This document shows positions 15,470-22,412 of a stretch of DNA of 25,093 bases, piece after piece. The stretch's first letter is position 1. Each line of letters begins with the position of its first letter. The notes beneath the pieces were generated by a model, which saw nothing but the letters and a program-made list of their open reading frames with translations, had not been told where the DNA came from and made no database searches. Source of the DNA: an uncultured bacterium (lineage in GTDB: Bacteria; Bacteroidota; Bacteroidia; Sphingobacteriales; Sphingobacteriaceae); contig CAJBVG010000101.1 in assembly GCA_903958995.1 (NCBI GenBank), forward strand, positions 1-25,093, in the 5' to 3' direction. Made by a program: the position numbers and the translations under genes.

Positions 15470-17332
15470 TTAAATTGTTTTAATGGGTGTTTCCTCTAAT
15501 AGCATCGAGATATTCTTCTTGCTTCTTTCTTGCTGTTTTAACGTTCTCTTATTTAGCCGCTCCTTTTTCCGTTGTAGTCTGTTTTCTTTTAGCTCCTTTG
15601 TAAAATTTTTAAAGTCTGAATATCTTCCCGCTTGAGTCTTTAGCTCTCTTTCCATCTTAAGGTCCAAGCCTACACTTGTCTTTATTCCTTGTAATAGACC
15701 ATTCCAAATGAAACCAAAAAAGCTGCGATCCTTTTCTCTTTTTATTACAAATTTCGGACGAACAAATTGACCATTGGCACGTGGATTCTCTTTAGCAAGC
15801 ACCATATTATTGGCTAGCAAGGTTAGTAAACCATGTTTCTGCAGTTTTTTCTCTTCTTTGTTATACTCTAATATTTTTACACGAAGATTATTATACAACA
15901 TACTTACATTGCAATTCATTTTCTCTTTGTCGCCATTTACAATAAAATGAAAAGAGCGCAGATTACAATTACTTACTTCAAGATGTGCTAGTTTAGAAAT
16001 TATCGGATTAATCTCTTGCAAATTAAAGTTGTTAATATTCCCTTTTAAATAAAATGGTTTTAAAAAATGTGTGTAATCTAAAATGAATTCGAAATTTGCA
16101 ATTCCAGATTTATTAAACTTTGAAGAAATTTTAATATTCGCAAATTGATTTTTTGCAAGATAGCTGGAATCATTACTTAAATTTTTAATAGTACCGTTTA
16201 ACTCAGTGAAATTGATTTCCCATTTCAATTTAGTCTTTCGATCAATTTCCGAATATACAATCTTCGAGTTTTTTAAATTAACCTGGTCGAAGTGAAAAGG
16301 AATTCGAATGTCGTATACCAACTCCGTTGGGAATCTTACTTTTTTGTTTTTATCTCTATCGATTAATTTATTTAATAAAAACCTAGAATCAAGTTTGTTG
16401 ATTTCTATCGTCGATCCATACAGTTTTTGTTCAAAAAACAACTTTTTAAAATTCACGTGAGTAAGGTTCGCTTCCTTTATATATAAGTCAATACGAGTTT
16501 TTTGAAAACCTTGTGTGTCTTTAAATGCTTCATCAGAATATTTTGGAATAACTTTAAAGTTATAAACTTGAATAGACGAGGTTGCTGTGCTCGCAACAGC
16601 TTCTTCAAATTGCATTGTATTCACACTGTCTTTGAAATGATGGTGGAAATTTTTTATAGATACTTTTATGTCATCCGAATAAAATGGTCGAGTAGAATCG
16701 TGTTGCGCAAGTGAATCAATAAACAAATTTCTGACTTTGAAATATGATAAAAATATTTTTTTGCGTTTAGTCTTGCCTAAGCTATCAGCAACAAATTCAA
16801 ATTTTATGTTTTTTAAATTAATCTGCTCCACCTTTAAAAAATGAAGTTGCGATTTAATTAAGTCGTATGGATTACGGAAAATTGAAGTATCGTTAATTGA
16901 TTTTTTATAGGACAAATCGTTTACTACAATAACATTCGGATTGTTCACAGAAATTTCGTCAATGTTTAATTCCTTATGTTGATATAATTCGAACAAATCT
17001 ATGCCATGTAATTTTGCACGATCAATATGAAGACTGAATAAGTAGGCTGGTTGTTCTTTCCTGCGTTTTAACTGATGATATACCTCGAGATCGGGAGTAA
17101 GTTTAATATTATTAAGACTGAAATTTCCAAGGAATACATTAAAGCCGATATTATCGAAGTCGATTCGGTAAAGCTTATTGGTGGATTGATAAAAAGACTC
17201 CTTTATTGCCTTCTTAGCAATGGGTTCCCAATACGCCAATGCGAGGTAAATACTGCCGATAATCAGCAATCCTACACCCACAAATATTAACCCTATTGAT
17301 TTCCAAAACCTTAGTTTCTTCAGCTTCGACAT
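15470..17332 (-). CDS. AsmA-like inner-membrane protein
   Basis: 620 residues. One N-terminal span (about 13-33, IGLIFVGVGLLIIGSIYLAL) is followed by a long beta-rich periplasmic region of the AsmA/DUF748 type. Typical elements are IDFDNIGFNVFLGNFSLNNIKL near the start and repeated strands of the form NLKNIKF and INLKNSKI. The C-terminal 70 residues are strongly basic and probably helical (KENRLQRKKERLNKRTLKQQ), an unusual tail for this family. AsmA-like proteins are large membrane-anchored grooves implicated in lipid transfer and outer-membrane homeostasis. This assignment is by architecture, not by a diagnostic motif, so confidence is moderate. It is the first gene of a minus-strand pair with the peroxidase and is divergent from miaB across an 87-base gap. 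Confidence 0.75.
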   Translation of the reverse strand: MSKLKKLRFWKSIGLIFVGVGLLIIGSIYLALAYWEPIAKKAIKESFYQSTNKLYRIDFDNIGFNVFLGNFSLNNIKLTPDLEVYHQLKRRKEQPAYLFSLHIDRAKLHGIDLFELYQHKELNIDEISVNNPNVIVVNDLSYKKSINDTSIFRNPYDLIKSQLHFLKVEQINLKNIKFEFVADSLGKTKRKKIFLSYFKVRNLFIDSLAQHDSTRPFYSDDIKVSIKNFHHHFKDSVNTMQFEEAVASTATSSIQVYNFKVIPKYSDEAFKDTQGFQKTRIDLYIKEANLTHVNFKKLFFEQKLYGSTIEINKLDSRFLLNKLIDRDKNKKVRFPTELVYDIRIPFHFDQVNLKNSKIVYSEIDRKTKLKWEINFTELNGTIKNLSNDSSYLAKNQFANIKISSKFNKSGIANFEFILDYTHFLKPFYLKGNINNFNLQEINPIISKLAHLEVSNCNLRSFHFIVNGDKEKMNCNVSMLYNNLRVKILEYNKEEKKLQKHGLLTLLANNMVLAKENPRANGQFVRPKFVIKREKDRSFFGFIWNGLLQGIKTSVGLDLKMERELKTQAGRYSDFKNFTKELKENRLQRKKERLNKRTLKQQERSKKNISMLLEETPIKTI

Positions 17333-17372
17333 GTTGCTAATTTAATAAATACATCTTGTAATGATAATAATG

Positions 17373-17403
17373 CTGACAAATTTTCAGAATTTTTCTAATT
17401 TTG
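17373..17403 (+). promoter_or_regulatory. promoter of the miaB operon
   Basis: CTGACA (17373-17378) and TAATTTTG (17396-17403) are separated by 17 bases. The second box is a perfect match to the Bacteroidota -7 consensus TAnnTTTG, and the first resembles a -35/-33 element. Transcription would start near 17410, about 10 bases ahead of the ATG at 17420. It is the best-formed promoter in the window and would drive miaB through secG. Confidence 0.55.
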
Positions 17404-17419
17404 CAGACTAGTACATTTT

Positions 17420-18838
17420 ATGTTAGACCAAATTTCACAAAAATATCACGATGAAAGTCGTCAGGGTGAGGCACTTATGTTAGAAAGTGTGGATCAAGCC
17501 CCTGATGCACGAAAGCTGTTTATTGAGAGCTATGGCTGTCAGATGAATTTTGCTGATTCAGAAGTGGTAGCATCAATTATGTTGGAAGGTGGCTTCGTAA
17601 CTACTACCGATTTTAATGAAGCCGATGTGATTTTCATTAACACCTGTTCTATTCGCGAAAACGCCGAAATGCGTGTTCGTAAGCGCTTAACCGACTTCAA
17701 ATCGGCTAAAAAGAATAAACCAGGGATGATTGTGGGTGTTTTAGGCTGTATGGCCGAACGACTAAAATCAAAATTCATTGAAGAAGAAAAATTAGTAGAT
17801 CTTGTAGTAGGCCCAGATGCTTACCGCGATTTGCCTAATCTGATCCAATCTGCTGATGACGGGACCAAAGCAGTAAACGTATTATTGTCACGCGAAGAAA
17901 CTTACGCGGATATTAGTCCGATTCGCTTAAACAGCAACGGCGTTAGTGCATTTGTATCCATTACTCGAGGTTGCGATAATATGTGTTCATTCTGCGTGGT
18001 ACCTTTTACCCGTGGTAGAGAACGTAGCAGAGATGCACATTCTATTGTTGCCGAAGCAAGTGATTTGTTTGATAAAGGATTTAGAGAGGTAGTTCTACTT
18101 GGACAGAATGTAGATTCTTACCATTGGAAAAATGAAGCAGAAACCGAGCATGTTAACTTCGCACAACTATTAGGTTTGGTTGCCGACATTAATCCTATGT
18201 TACGTGTTCGCTTTTCTACATCACACCCAAAAGATTTAACCGATGAGGTTTTACATACGATGGCGAGCAAAGAAAATATTTGCAAAAATATTCATCTGCC
18301 TGTTCAATCTGGAAACTCAAGAATTTTAGAATTGATGAACAGAACATATACACGTGAGTGGTATGTAAATAGAATTGAAGCCATCCGAAACATTATGCCA
18401 GATTGTGCAATATCTACAGATATTATTGCAGGGTTTTGTACAGAAACAGAAGAGGACCATCAAGAAACAATTAGCTTGATGAAATTCGTAAAGTTCGAAT
18501 ATGCTTACATGTTCACTTATTCTGAACGCCCCGGAACACCAGCAGCAAAAAAGCTTTCAGATGATGTGCCTGAAGAATTAAAGAGTAAACGATTAGCAGA
18601 AATTGTTCAACTACAACGCGAACATGCTTTCGAAAGAATGAATGCACAAATCGGGAAAACCAATAAGGTTTTAATAGATGGATTCTCCAAAAAATCACAA
18701 AATGATTTTGCCGGCAGAACCGATCAAAATTTAGTAGTCGTATTCCCAGTAGATGCAAGATTTAAAAAAGGCGATTACGTAGATGTGCATATTGAAAAAT
18801 GTACTTCTGCAACTTTGCTTGGAAAAATTATTAATTAG
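17420..18838 (+). CDS. miaB: tRNA-2-methylthio-N6-dimethylallyladenosine synthase MiaB
   Basis: A 472-residue radical-SAM methylthiotransferase that converts i6A37 to ms2i6A37 in tRNAs reading U-starting codons. The N-terminal MTTase domain carries cysteines C40 (ESYGCQMNFADSE), C76 (INTCSIREN) and C110 (VLGCMAERL), which hold the auxiliary 4Fe-4S cluster. The radical-SAM domain has C185, C189 and C192 in RGCDNMCSFCVVP, followed by FTRGRERSR. A C-terminal TRAM domain starts at about residue 405. The YGCQMN and RGRERSR forms fit MiaB better than the RimO or MtaB relatives. It is first in a compact operon: the next gene begins 3 bases after its stop. Confidence 0.97.
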   Translation: MLDQISQKYHDESRQGEALMLESVDQAPDARKLFIESYGCQMNFADSEVVASIMLEGGFVTTTDFNEADVIFINTCSIRENAEMRVRKRLTDFKSAKKNKPGMIVGVLGCMAERLKSKFIEEEKLVDLVVGPDAYRDLPNLIQSADDGTKAVNVLLSREETYADISPIRLNSNGVSAFVSITRGCDNMCSFCVVPFTRGRERSRDAHSIVAEASDLFDKGFREVVLLGQNVDSYHWKNEAETEHVNFAQLLGLVADINPMLRVRFSTSHPKDLTDEVLHTMASKENICKNIHLPVQSGNSRILELMNRTYTREWYVNRIEAIRNIMPDCAISTDIIAGFCTETEEDHQETISLMKFVKFEYAYMFTYSERPGTPAAKKLSDDVPEELKSKRLAEIVQLQREHAFERMNAQIGKTNKVLIDGFSKKSQNDFAGRTDQNLVVVFPVDARFKKGDYVDVHIEKCTSATLLGKIIN

Positions 18839-18841
18839 AAA

Positions 18842-20113
18842 ATGGATTTACAAGAAATAAAAAATAGGTTTTCCATAATCGGAAATTCACCACTACTTAA
18901 CAGAGCAATTGATATTGCACGACAGGTAGCACCTACCGATATCTCTGTATTAATTACTGGAGAGAGTGGTAGTGGTAAGGAAGTGTTTTCACAAATCATA
19001 CATCAATTAAGTGCAAGAAAGCACGGACCATTTATTGCCGTAAATTGTGGGGCTATACCCGAAGGAACAATCGATTCGGAATTATTCGGACACGAGAAAG
19101 GTTCATTTACTGGAGCACATGAAGCACGTAAGGGATATTTCGAAGTTGTAAACGGTGGAACAATTTTTTTAGATGAAGTAGCTGAATTACCAGTAGGAAC
19201 TCAAGCTCGATTATTAAGAGTTTTAGAATCTGGAGAATATCTTCGTGTTGGTTCTTCGAAAGTTCAAAAAACAAATGTTCGAATTATTGCGGCTACTAAT
19301 GTGAATGTTTATGATGCGGTTCAAAAAGGAAAATTCAGAGAGGACCTTTACTATAGATTAAATACGGTTCCATTAAAAGTGCCATCGTTAAGAGAACGCA
19401 AGGAAGATATTTATTTGATTTTTAGAAAATTCATTTCAGACTTTTCAGTAAAATATAGAAGTCCGATTGTACAACTAAACGACGAGGCACGTGCGCTTTT
19501 AGAAAACTACAAATGGCCGGGTAATGTTCGTCAGTTAAGAAATTTAGGGGAACAAATTGCAGTACTAGAAAACGATAAAAAAGAAATTGATGCACCTTCA
19601 CTATTAAAATATTTGCCTTACGAACAAGCGGTTTCTGATTTACCAGCTCGCTTAGGATCGAATGGTGAGAATGATTTTACAGAACGTGATTTACTCTATA
19701 AAGTCTTATTCGATATGAAGAAAGATTTGATGGATTTAAAAAAGGTAGTGGTTGATTTATTACAGAATTCTGAAAACACAAACGAGTACTTAGCAAGTAA
19801 TACAGGCATCATCAATAAATTATATCAAGATGTTCATGCGGTTGATGAGGCGGGAAATACTTTGCAAATCCCACTGAATGTTAGCACTCCGAATTACCCT
19901 ACACAGAACTACAATCCTAATGGAAATTATAATTTTGATCATCCCGTTGTAGAAGAAGTGGAGGAAACATTATCTTTAGAGGAAAAAGAAATAGACTTTA
20001 TTCGTAAAGCGTTAAAGAAACATAAAGGGAAAAGAAAATATGCAGCACAAGAGTTAGGTATATCAGAAAGAACCCTTTATCGAAAAATTAAAGAATACGA
20101 TTTGAATTTATAA
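18842..20113 (+). CDS. sigma-54-dependent transcriptional activator without receiver domain
   Basis: A 423-residue AAA+ enhancer-binding protein. The ATPase domain begins almost at the N-terminus (residues about 10-240). Walker A is GESGSGKE (40-47), the sigma-54 contact loop reads GSFTGA (87-92) in place of GAFTGA, and Walker B is TIFLDE (107-112). The arginine-finger region is around LREDLYYRLN. A linker of about 120 residues with a short coiled-coil stretch (DMKKDLMDLKKVVVDLL) leads to a Fis-type helix-turn-helix at about 383-420 (KYAAQELGISERTLYRKI). There is no receiver, GAF or PAS domain, so activity must be controlled by level, a partner or the linker. Its place between miaB and lptE is a common arrangement in Bacteroidota. 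A candidate sigma-54 site lies upstream of groES. Confidence 0.95.
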   Translation: MDLQEIKNRFSIIGNSPLLNRAIDIARQVAPTDISVLITGESGSGKEVFSQIIHQLSARKHGPFIAVNCGAIPEGTIDSELFGHEKGSFTGAHEARKGYFEVVNGGTIFLDEVAELPVGTQARLLRVLESGEYLRVGSSKVQKTNVRIIAATNVNVYDAVQKGKFREDLYYRLNTVPLKVPSLRERKEDIYLIFRKFISDFSVKYRSPIVQLNDEARALLENYKWPGNVRQLRNLGEQIAVLENDKKEIDAPSLLKYLPYEQAVSDLPARLGSNGENDFTERDLLYKVLFDMKKDLMDLKKVVVDLLQNSENTNEYLASNTGIINKLYQDVHAVDEAGNTLQIPLNVSTPNYPTQNYNPNGNYNFDHPVVEEVEETLSLEEKEIDFIRKALKKHKGKRKYAAQELGISERTLYRKIKEYDLNL

Positions 20114-20115
20114 GC

Positions 20116-20619
20116 ATGAACGCATTACGTTATATATTTATACTACTGATTGGATTAAGCTTAAGTGCGTGTAAGATTTACTCGTTCAGTGGCGCTTCCA
20201 TTTCTCCTGATACAAAAACCATCAACGTTGGGTATATAGAAAACAATGCTGCTCTAGTAAATCCAACATTAAGTCAAACGTTAACCGAATCTTTAAAAGA
20301 CAGGATTGTTTCTCAAACTGGCTTATCACTAGTAAGAACAACGGCTGATATAGAATTTGAAGGAAACATAGTAGACTATAGCGTGAAGCCAATTGCCATT
20401 CAGGGAAATGAGTACGCATCACAAAACAGATTAACCATTACGGTTAAAATTAAGTTTACGAATAACAAAGACGAAAGCAAGAATTTCGAACAAGCATTTA
20501 CACGTTACTCAGATTTCCCAGGAACTTCTAACTTAGCAAACGTAGAAGCGGAGTTAATAAAAACTATCAACACCCAATTAATCGATGATATTTTTAATAA
20601 AGCATTTGTAAATTGGTAA
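20116..20619 (+). CDS. lptE: LptE-family lipoprotein
   Basis: 167 residues with a type II signal peptide and lipobox LSAC (C19). The mature part begins KIYSFSGASISPDTKTINVGYIEN and continues with a pattern of strands and helices like LptE: an N-terminal strand, a helix (LSQTLTESLKDRIVSQTGL), then paired strands and a C-terminal helix. LptE is the outer-membrane lipoprotein that plugs the LptD barrel for lipopolysaccharide insertion. The Bacteroidota family is divergent in sequence, so the symbol rests on lipobox, fold pattern and conserved location beside the sigma-54 activator and secG. It starts 2 bases after the preceding stop, and the next gene begins 1 base after its own stop. Confidence 0.8.
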   Translation: MNALRYIFILLIGLSLSACKIYSFSGASISPDTKTINVGYIENNAALVNPTLSQTLTESLKDRIVSQTGLSLVRTTADIEFEGNIVDYSVKPIAIQGNEYASQNRLTITVKIKFTNNKDESKNFEQAFTRYSDFPGTSNLANVEAELIKTINTQLIDDIFNKAFVNW

Positions 20620-20620
20620 T

Positions 20621-21556
20621 ATGAAGGCCGAAGAATTAAAAAGATATATAGCGAATCCTGGTATTTTAGGATCAGCTGAACTTGCCAACATCGAACAGAT
20701 GATTGAGGTATATCCCTTTTGTCAAACCTTTCAAACCTTAAAAGCAAAAGCAATACACAATTTACAGATTGAGAATGCAGACTTAAGCCTTAAAAAGGCA
20801 GCGCTGTATGCTAGTAATCGAAAATCGTTATATCATACTATTTATAAAGTTCCAGCTGAACTAGTTCGAATTATCGAATCGTCGAATAGTCAAAATGTCG
20901 AAGGGTCGAATCATCAAAATGTCAAAGAGTCGAAGGGTCAAAACGTCGAAACGTCGAATCATCAAAATATCGAAGGGTCGAATAGTCAAAATGTCGATAT
21001 AGCGCAAGAATTAGAAGTAAATCAACTTGTCGAAGATTCGACAGTTCTACAATTCGATGATTCGACAATTCTACAATTCGATTTTAATACTTGGTTGCTA
21101 AAAACCAGCCCACAACAGGCTAATCCAACTGGCAGGAAGCCAATTATACGTTTAGATACTTCTGAAGAGATAAAACCATTAATTGCGGATGCCATTGGAG
21201 AGTTAATATTAGGTAATGTATTTAACGAGGGGTATTTAATAAAAGCGGATGAAAAAATGAATTCTGATGCAGGAAATAGATTAAATAGCCCATTAATAGA
21301 AGATTTTATCAATTCAGGGCATCCGAAAATGATTAAAATCAAAAAAGAAGAGCTCCCAAACTCACAAGAAAATAAAGCAAAGAGCAGTGCTGACGATTCG
21401 GATGTTCCGGTAAGTGAGACATTAGCTCAAATTTTTGCAAAACAGAAGCTTTTTGGCAAGGCAATCGCAGCTTACGAAAAATTAAGTTTGAAATATCCCG
21501 AAAAAAAGCCTTACTTTGCAAGCCTTATTGAAGAAATTAAGAAAGAAATAAATTAA
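20621..21556 (+). CDS. hypothetical protein with conserved ends and an 8-residue-repeat linker
   Basis: 311 residues, no signal peptide. Residues 1-80 form a conserved-looking helical domain (MKAEELKRYIANPGILG and EVYPFCQTFQTLKAKAIHNL). The last 50 residues (VSETLAQIFAKQKLFGKAIAAYEKLSLKYPEK) look like a single TPR-type hairpin. Between them is a low-complexity linker holding five tandem copies of an 8-residue unit (residues 88-127, for example SNSQNVEG) and two copies of DSTxLQFD (139-154). The repeats are near-exact at DNA level and in frame. The function is not known. Its position between lptE and secG in a tight operon suggests an envelope or secretion link, which is inference only. The linker is likely variable between strains. 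Confidence 0.85.
   Translation: MKAEELKRYIANPGILGSAELANIEQMIEVYPFCQTFQTLKAKAIHNLQIENADLSLKKAALYASNRKSLYHTIYKVPAELVRIIESSNSQNVEGSNHQNVKESKGQNVETSNHQNIEGSNSQNVDIAQELEVNQLVEDSTVLQFDDSTILQFDFNTWLLKTSPQQANPTGRKPIIRLDTSEEIKPLIADAIGELILGNVFNEGYLIKADEKMNSDAGNRLNSPLIEDFINSGHPKMIKIKKEELPNSQENKAKSSADDSDVPVSETLAQIFAKQKLFGKAIAAYEKLSLKYPEKKPYFASLIEEIKKEIN
20882..21001 (+). repeat. five tandem 24-bp repeats inside the coding region
   Basis: Units begin at 20882, 20906, 20930, 20954 and 20978, each 24 bp and each starting TCGAA. They share a TCAAAA core followed in most units by TGTCGA. The period is a multiple of three, so each unit encodes eight residues without breaking the frame. The last unit is degenerate at its end. 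Confidence 0.92.
21035..21082 (+). repeat. second 24-bp tandem repeat, two units
   Basis: Two adjacent 24-bp units (21035-21058 and 21059-21082) differ at one base and encode DSTVLQFD and DSTILQFD. The sequence (GATTCGACA, TTCTACAATTCGAT) is unrelated to the upstream repeat except for having the same 24-bp period. Confidence 0.9.
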
Positions 21557-21561
21557 ATACG

Positions 21562-21912
21562 ATGACTAGTTTTTTAATCATTTTAGCGCTTATTATTTGC
21601 GTATTATTAGTGTTGGTAGTATTGGTTCAGAACCCAAAAGGTGGAGGTTTAGCTTCTGGCTTTGCTTCTTCGAACCAAATCATGGGTGTAAAAAAGACCA
21701 CTGATTTTTTAGAAAAAGCTACTTGGACCCTTGCAATTGCTTTATTAGTAATTTGCTTGGCTGTAAATATGTTCAAACCATCTCCTGAAGAAGCAGCTGT
21801 ACAAGAGTCGGCTATTCAAGAGCAAATCGATAACTCGAGCACTGCTACGCCTCCGGCTGCAGCACCTGCTCAAAGTCCTGCAGCAGCTCCAGCAGCTGAT
21901 ACGACTAAGTAA
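21562..21912 (+). CDS. secG: preprotein translocase subunit SecG
   Basis: 116 residues. The first membrane span (about 3-21, FLIILALIICVLLVLVVLVQ) leads into the SecG signature NPKGGGLASGFASSNQIMG. A second span lies at about 51-68 (ATWTLAIALLVICLAVNMF). The tail after residue 75 is rich in Ala, Pro and Gln, as is common in Bacteroidota SecG. SecG assists SecYEG in protein export across the inner membrane. It is the last gene of the miaB operon, 5 bases after the previous stop, and is followed by a strong terminator. Confidence 0.95.
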   Translation: MTSFLIILALIICVLLVLVVLVQNPKGGGLASGFASSNQIMGVKKTTDFLEKATWTLAIALLVICLAVNMFKPSPEEAAVQESAIQEQIDNSSTATPPAAAPAQSPAAAPAADTTK

Positions 21913-21935
21913 TCGACATAAACCGAAAATACTCC

Positions 21936-21970
21936 TCGGGCTTTACATTACGTAAAGCCCGATTTTTTTT
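21936..21970 (+). terminator. intrinsic terminator after secG
   Basis: A perfect 11-bp stem (TCGGGCTTTAC at 21936-21946, GTAAAGCCCGA at 21952-21962) with a 5-nt loop is followed by eight T residues (21963-21970). This is a textbook intrinsic terminator, starting 23 bases after the secG stop and separating the operon from groES-groEL. Confidence 0.93.
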
Positions 21971-22036
21971 GTCAGCCCATGTCATTGAAAAGTGTATTGT
22001 TACTGACAAAAATGCAAGAATAAGTGAATTAACGCC

Positions 22037-22054
22037 TTTGGCACAAGATGTGAT
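22037..22054 (+). promoter_or_regulatory. sigma-54-like promoter candidate upstream of groES
   Basis: TTTGGCAC (22037-22044) matches the sigma-54 -24 element (TTGGCAC). At the correct spacing GTGAT (22050-22054) takes the place of the -12 element TTGCA/T, with the invariant G kept but GA in place of GC. Start would be near 22064, leaving a leader of about 30 bases before the ATG at 22097. No CIRCE operator (TTAGCACTC-N9-GAGTGCTAA) and no perfect TAnnTTTG box are seen in 21971-22096. The -12 half is imperfect, so this is tentative. Confidence 0.4.
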
Positions 22055-22096
22055 AATTGGCAGGTACAAACAATAAAAAATTAAACATACATAATT

Positions 22097-22372
22097 ATGG
22101 CATTGAATATTAAACCTATTGCAGACCGTGTGGTTATTCAACCTGCACCTGCTGAAGAGAAAACTGCTTCGGGATTATACATTCCTGATACTGCAAAAGA
22201 GAAGCCTCAAAGAGGAACAGTGGTAGCTATTGGCGATGGTAAAAAAGACGAGCCTATAACTGTAAAAGTTGGCGACGAAGTTTTGTACGGTAAATATGCT
22301 GGTACAGAAATTACTTATGATGGTTCTGAGTATTTAATTATGCGTGAGTCGGATATCTACGCGATTCTTTAA
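22097..22372 (+). CDS. groES: co-chaperonin GroES
   Basis: 91 residues, the usual length. It begins MALNIKPIADRVVIQPAPAEE and contains the mobile-loop region EEKTASGLYIPDTAKEKPQRG that docks on GroEL, then GTVVAIGDGKKDE and the closing VGDEVLYGKYAGTEITYDGSEYLIMRESDIYAIL. It forms the heptameric lid of the GroEL chamber in the cytoplasm. It is 40 bases upstream of groEL and co-transcribed with it. Confidence 0.98.
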   Translation: MALNIKPIADRVVIQPAPAEEKTASGLYIPDTAKEKPQRGTVVAIGDGKKDEPITVKVGDEVLYGKYAGTEITYDGSEYLIMRESDIYAIL

Positions 22373-22412
22373 TCAATCAAACACAACAATCTTTTAAAAA
22401 AATAAAAAGAAT

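Noticed and set aside
20882..21001. CRISPR-like array
   Set aside because: Units are contiguous 24-bp tandem repeats with no unique spacers and are in frame within a coding gene; no cas genes are nearby.
21022..21342. Antisense open frame of 106 codons inside the repeat-containing gene
   Set aside because: It overlaps the well-supported operon gene between lptE and secG, and its product has no recognisable features; treated as a shadow frame.
21971..22096. CIRCE/HrcA operator ahead of groES
   Set aside because: No TTAGCACTC-N9-GAGTGCTAA or near match is present in the intergenic region.
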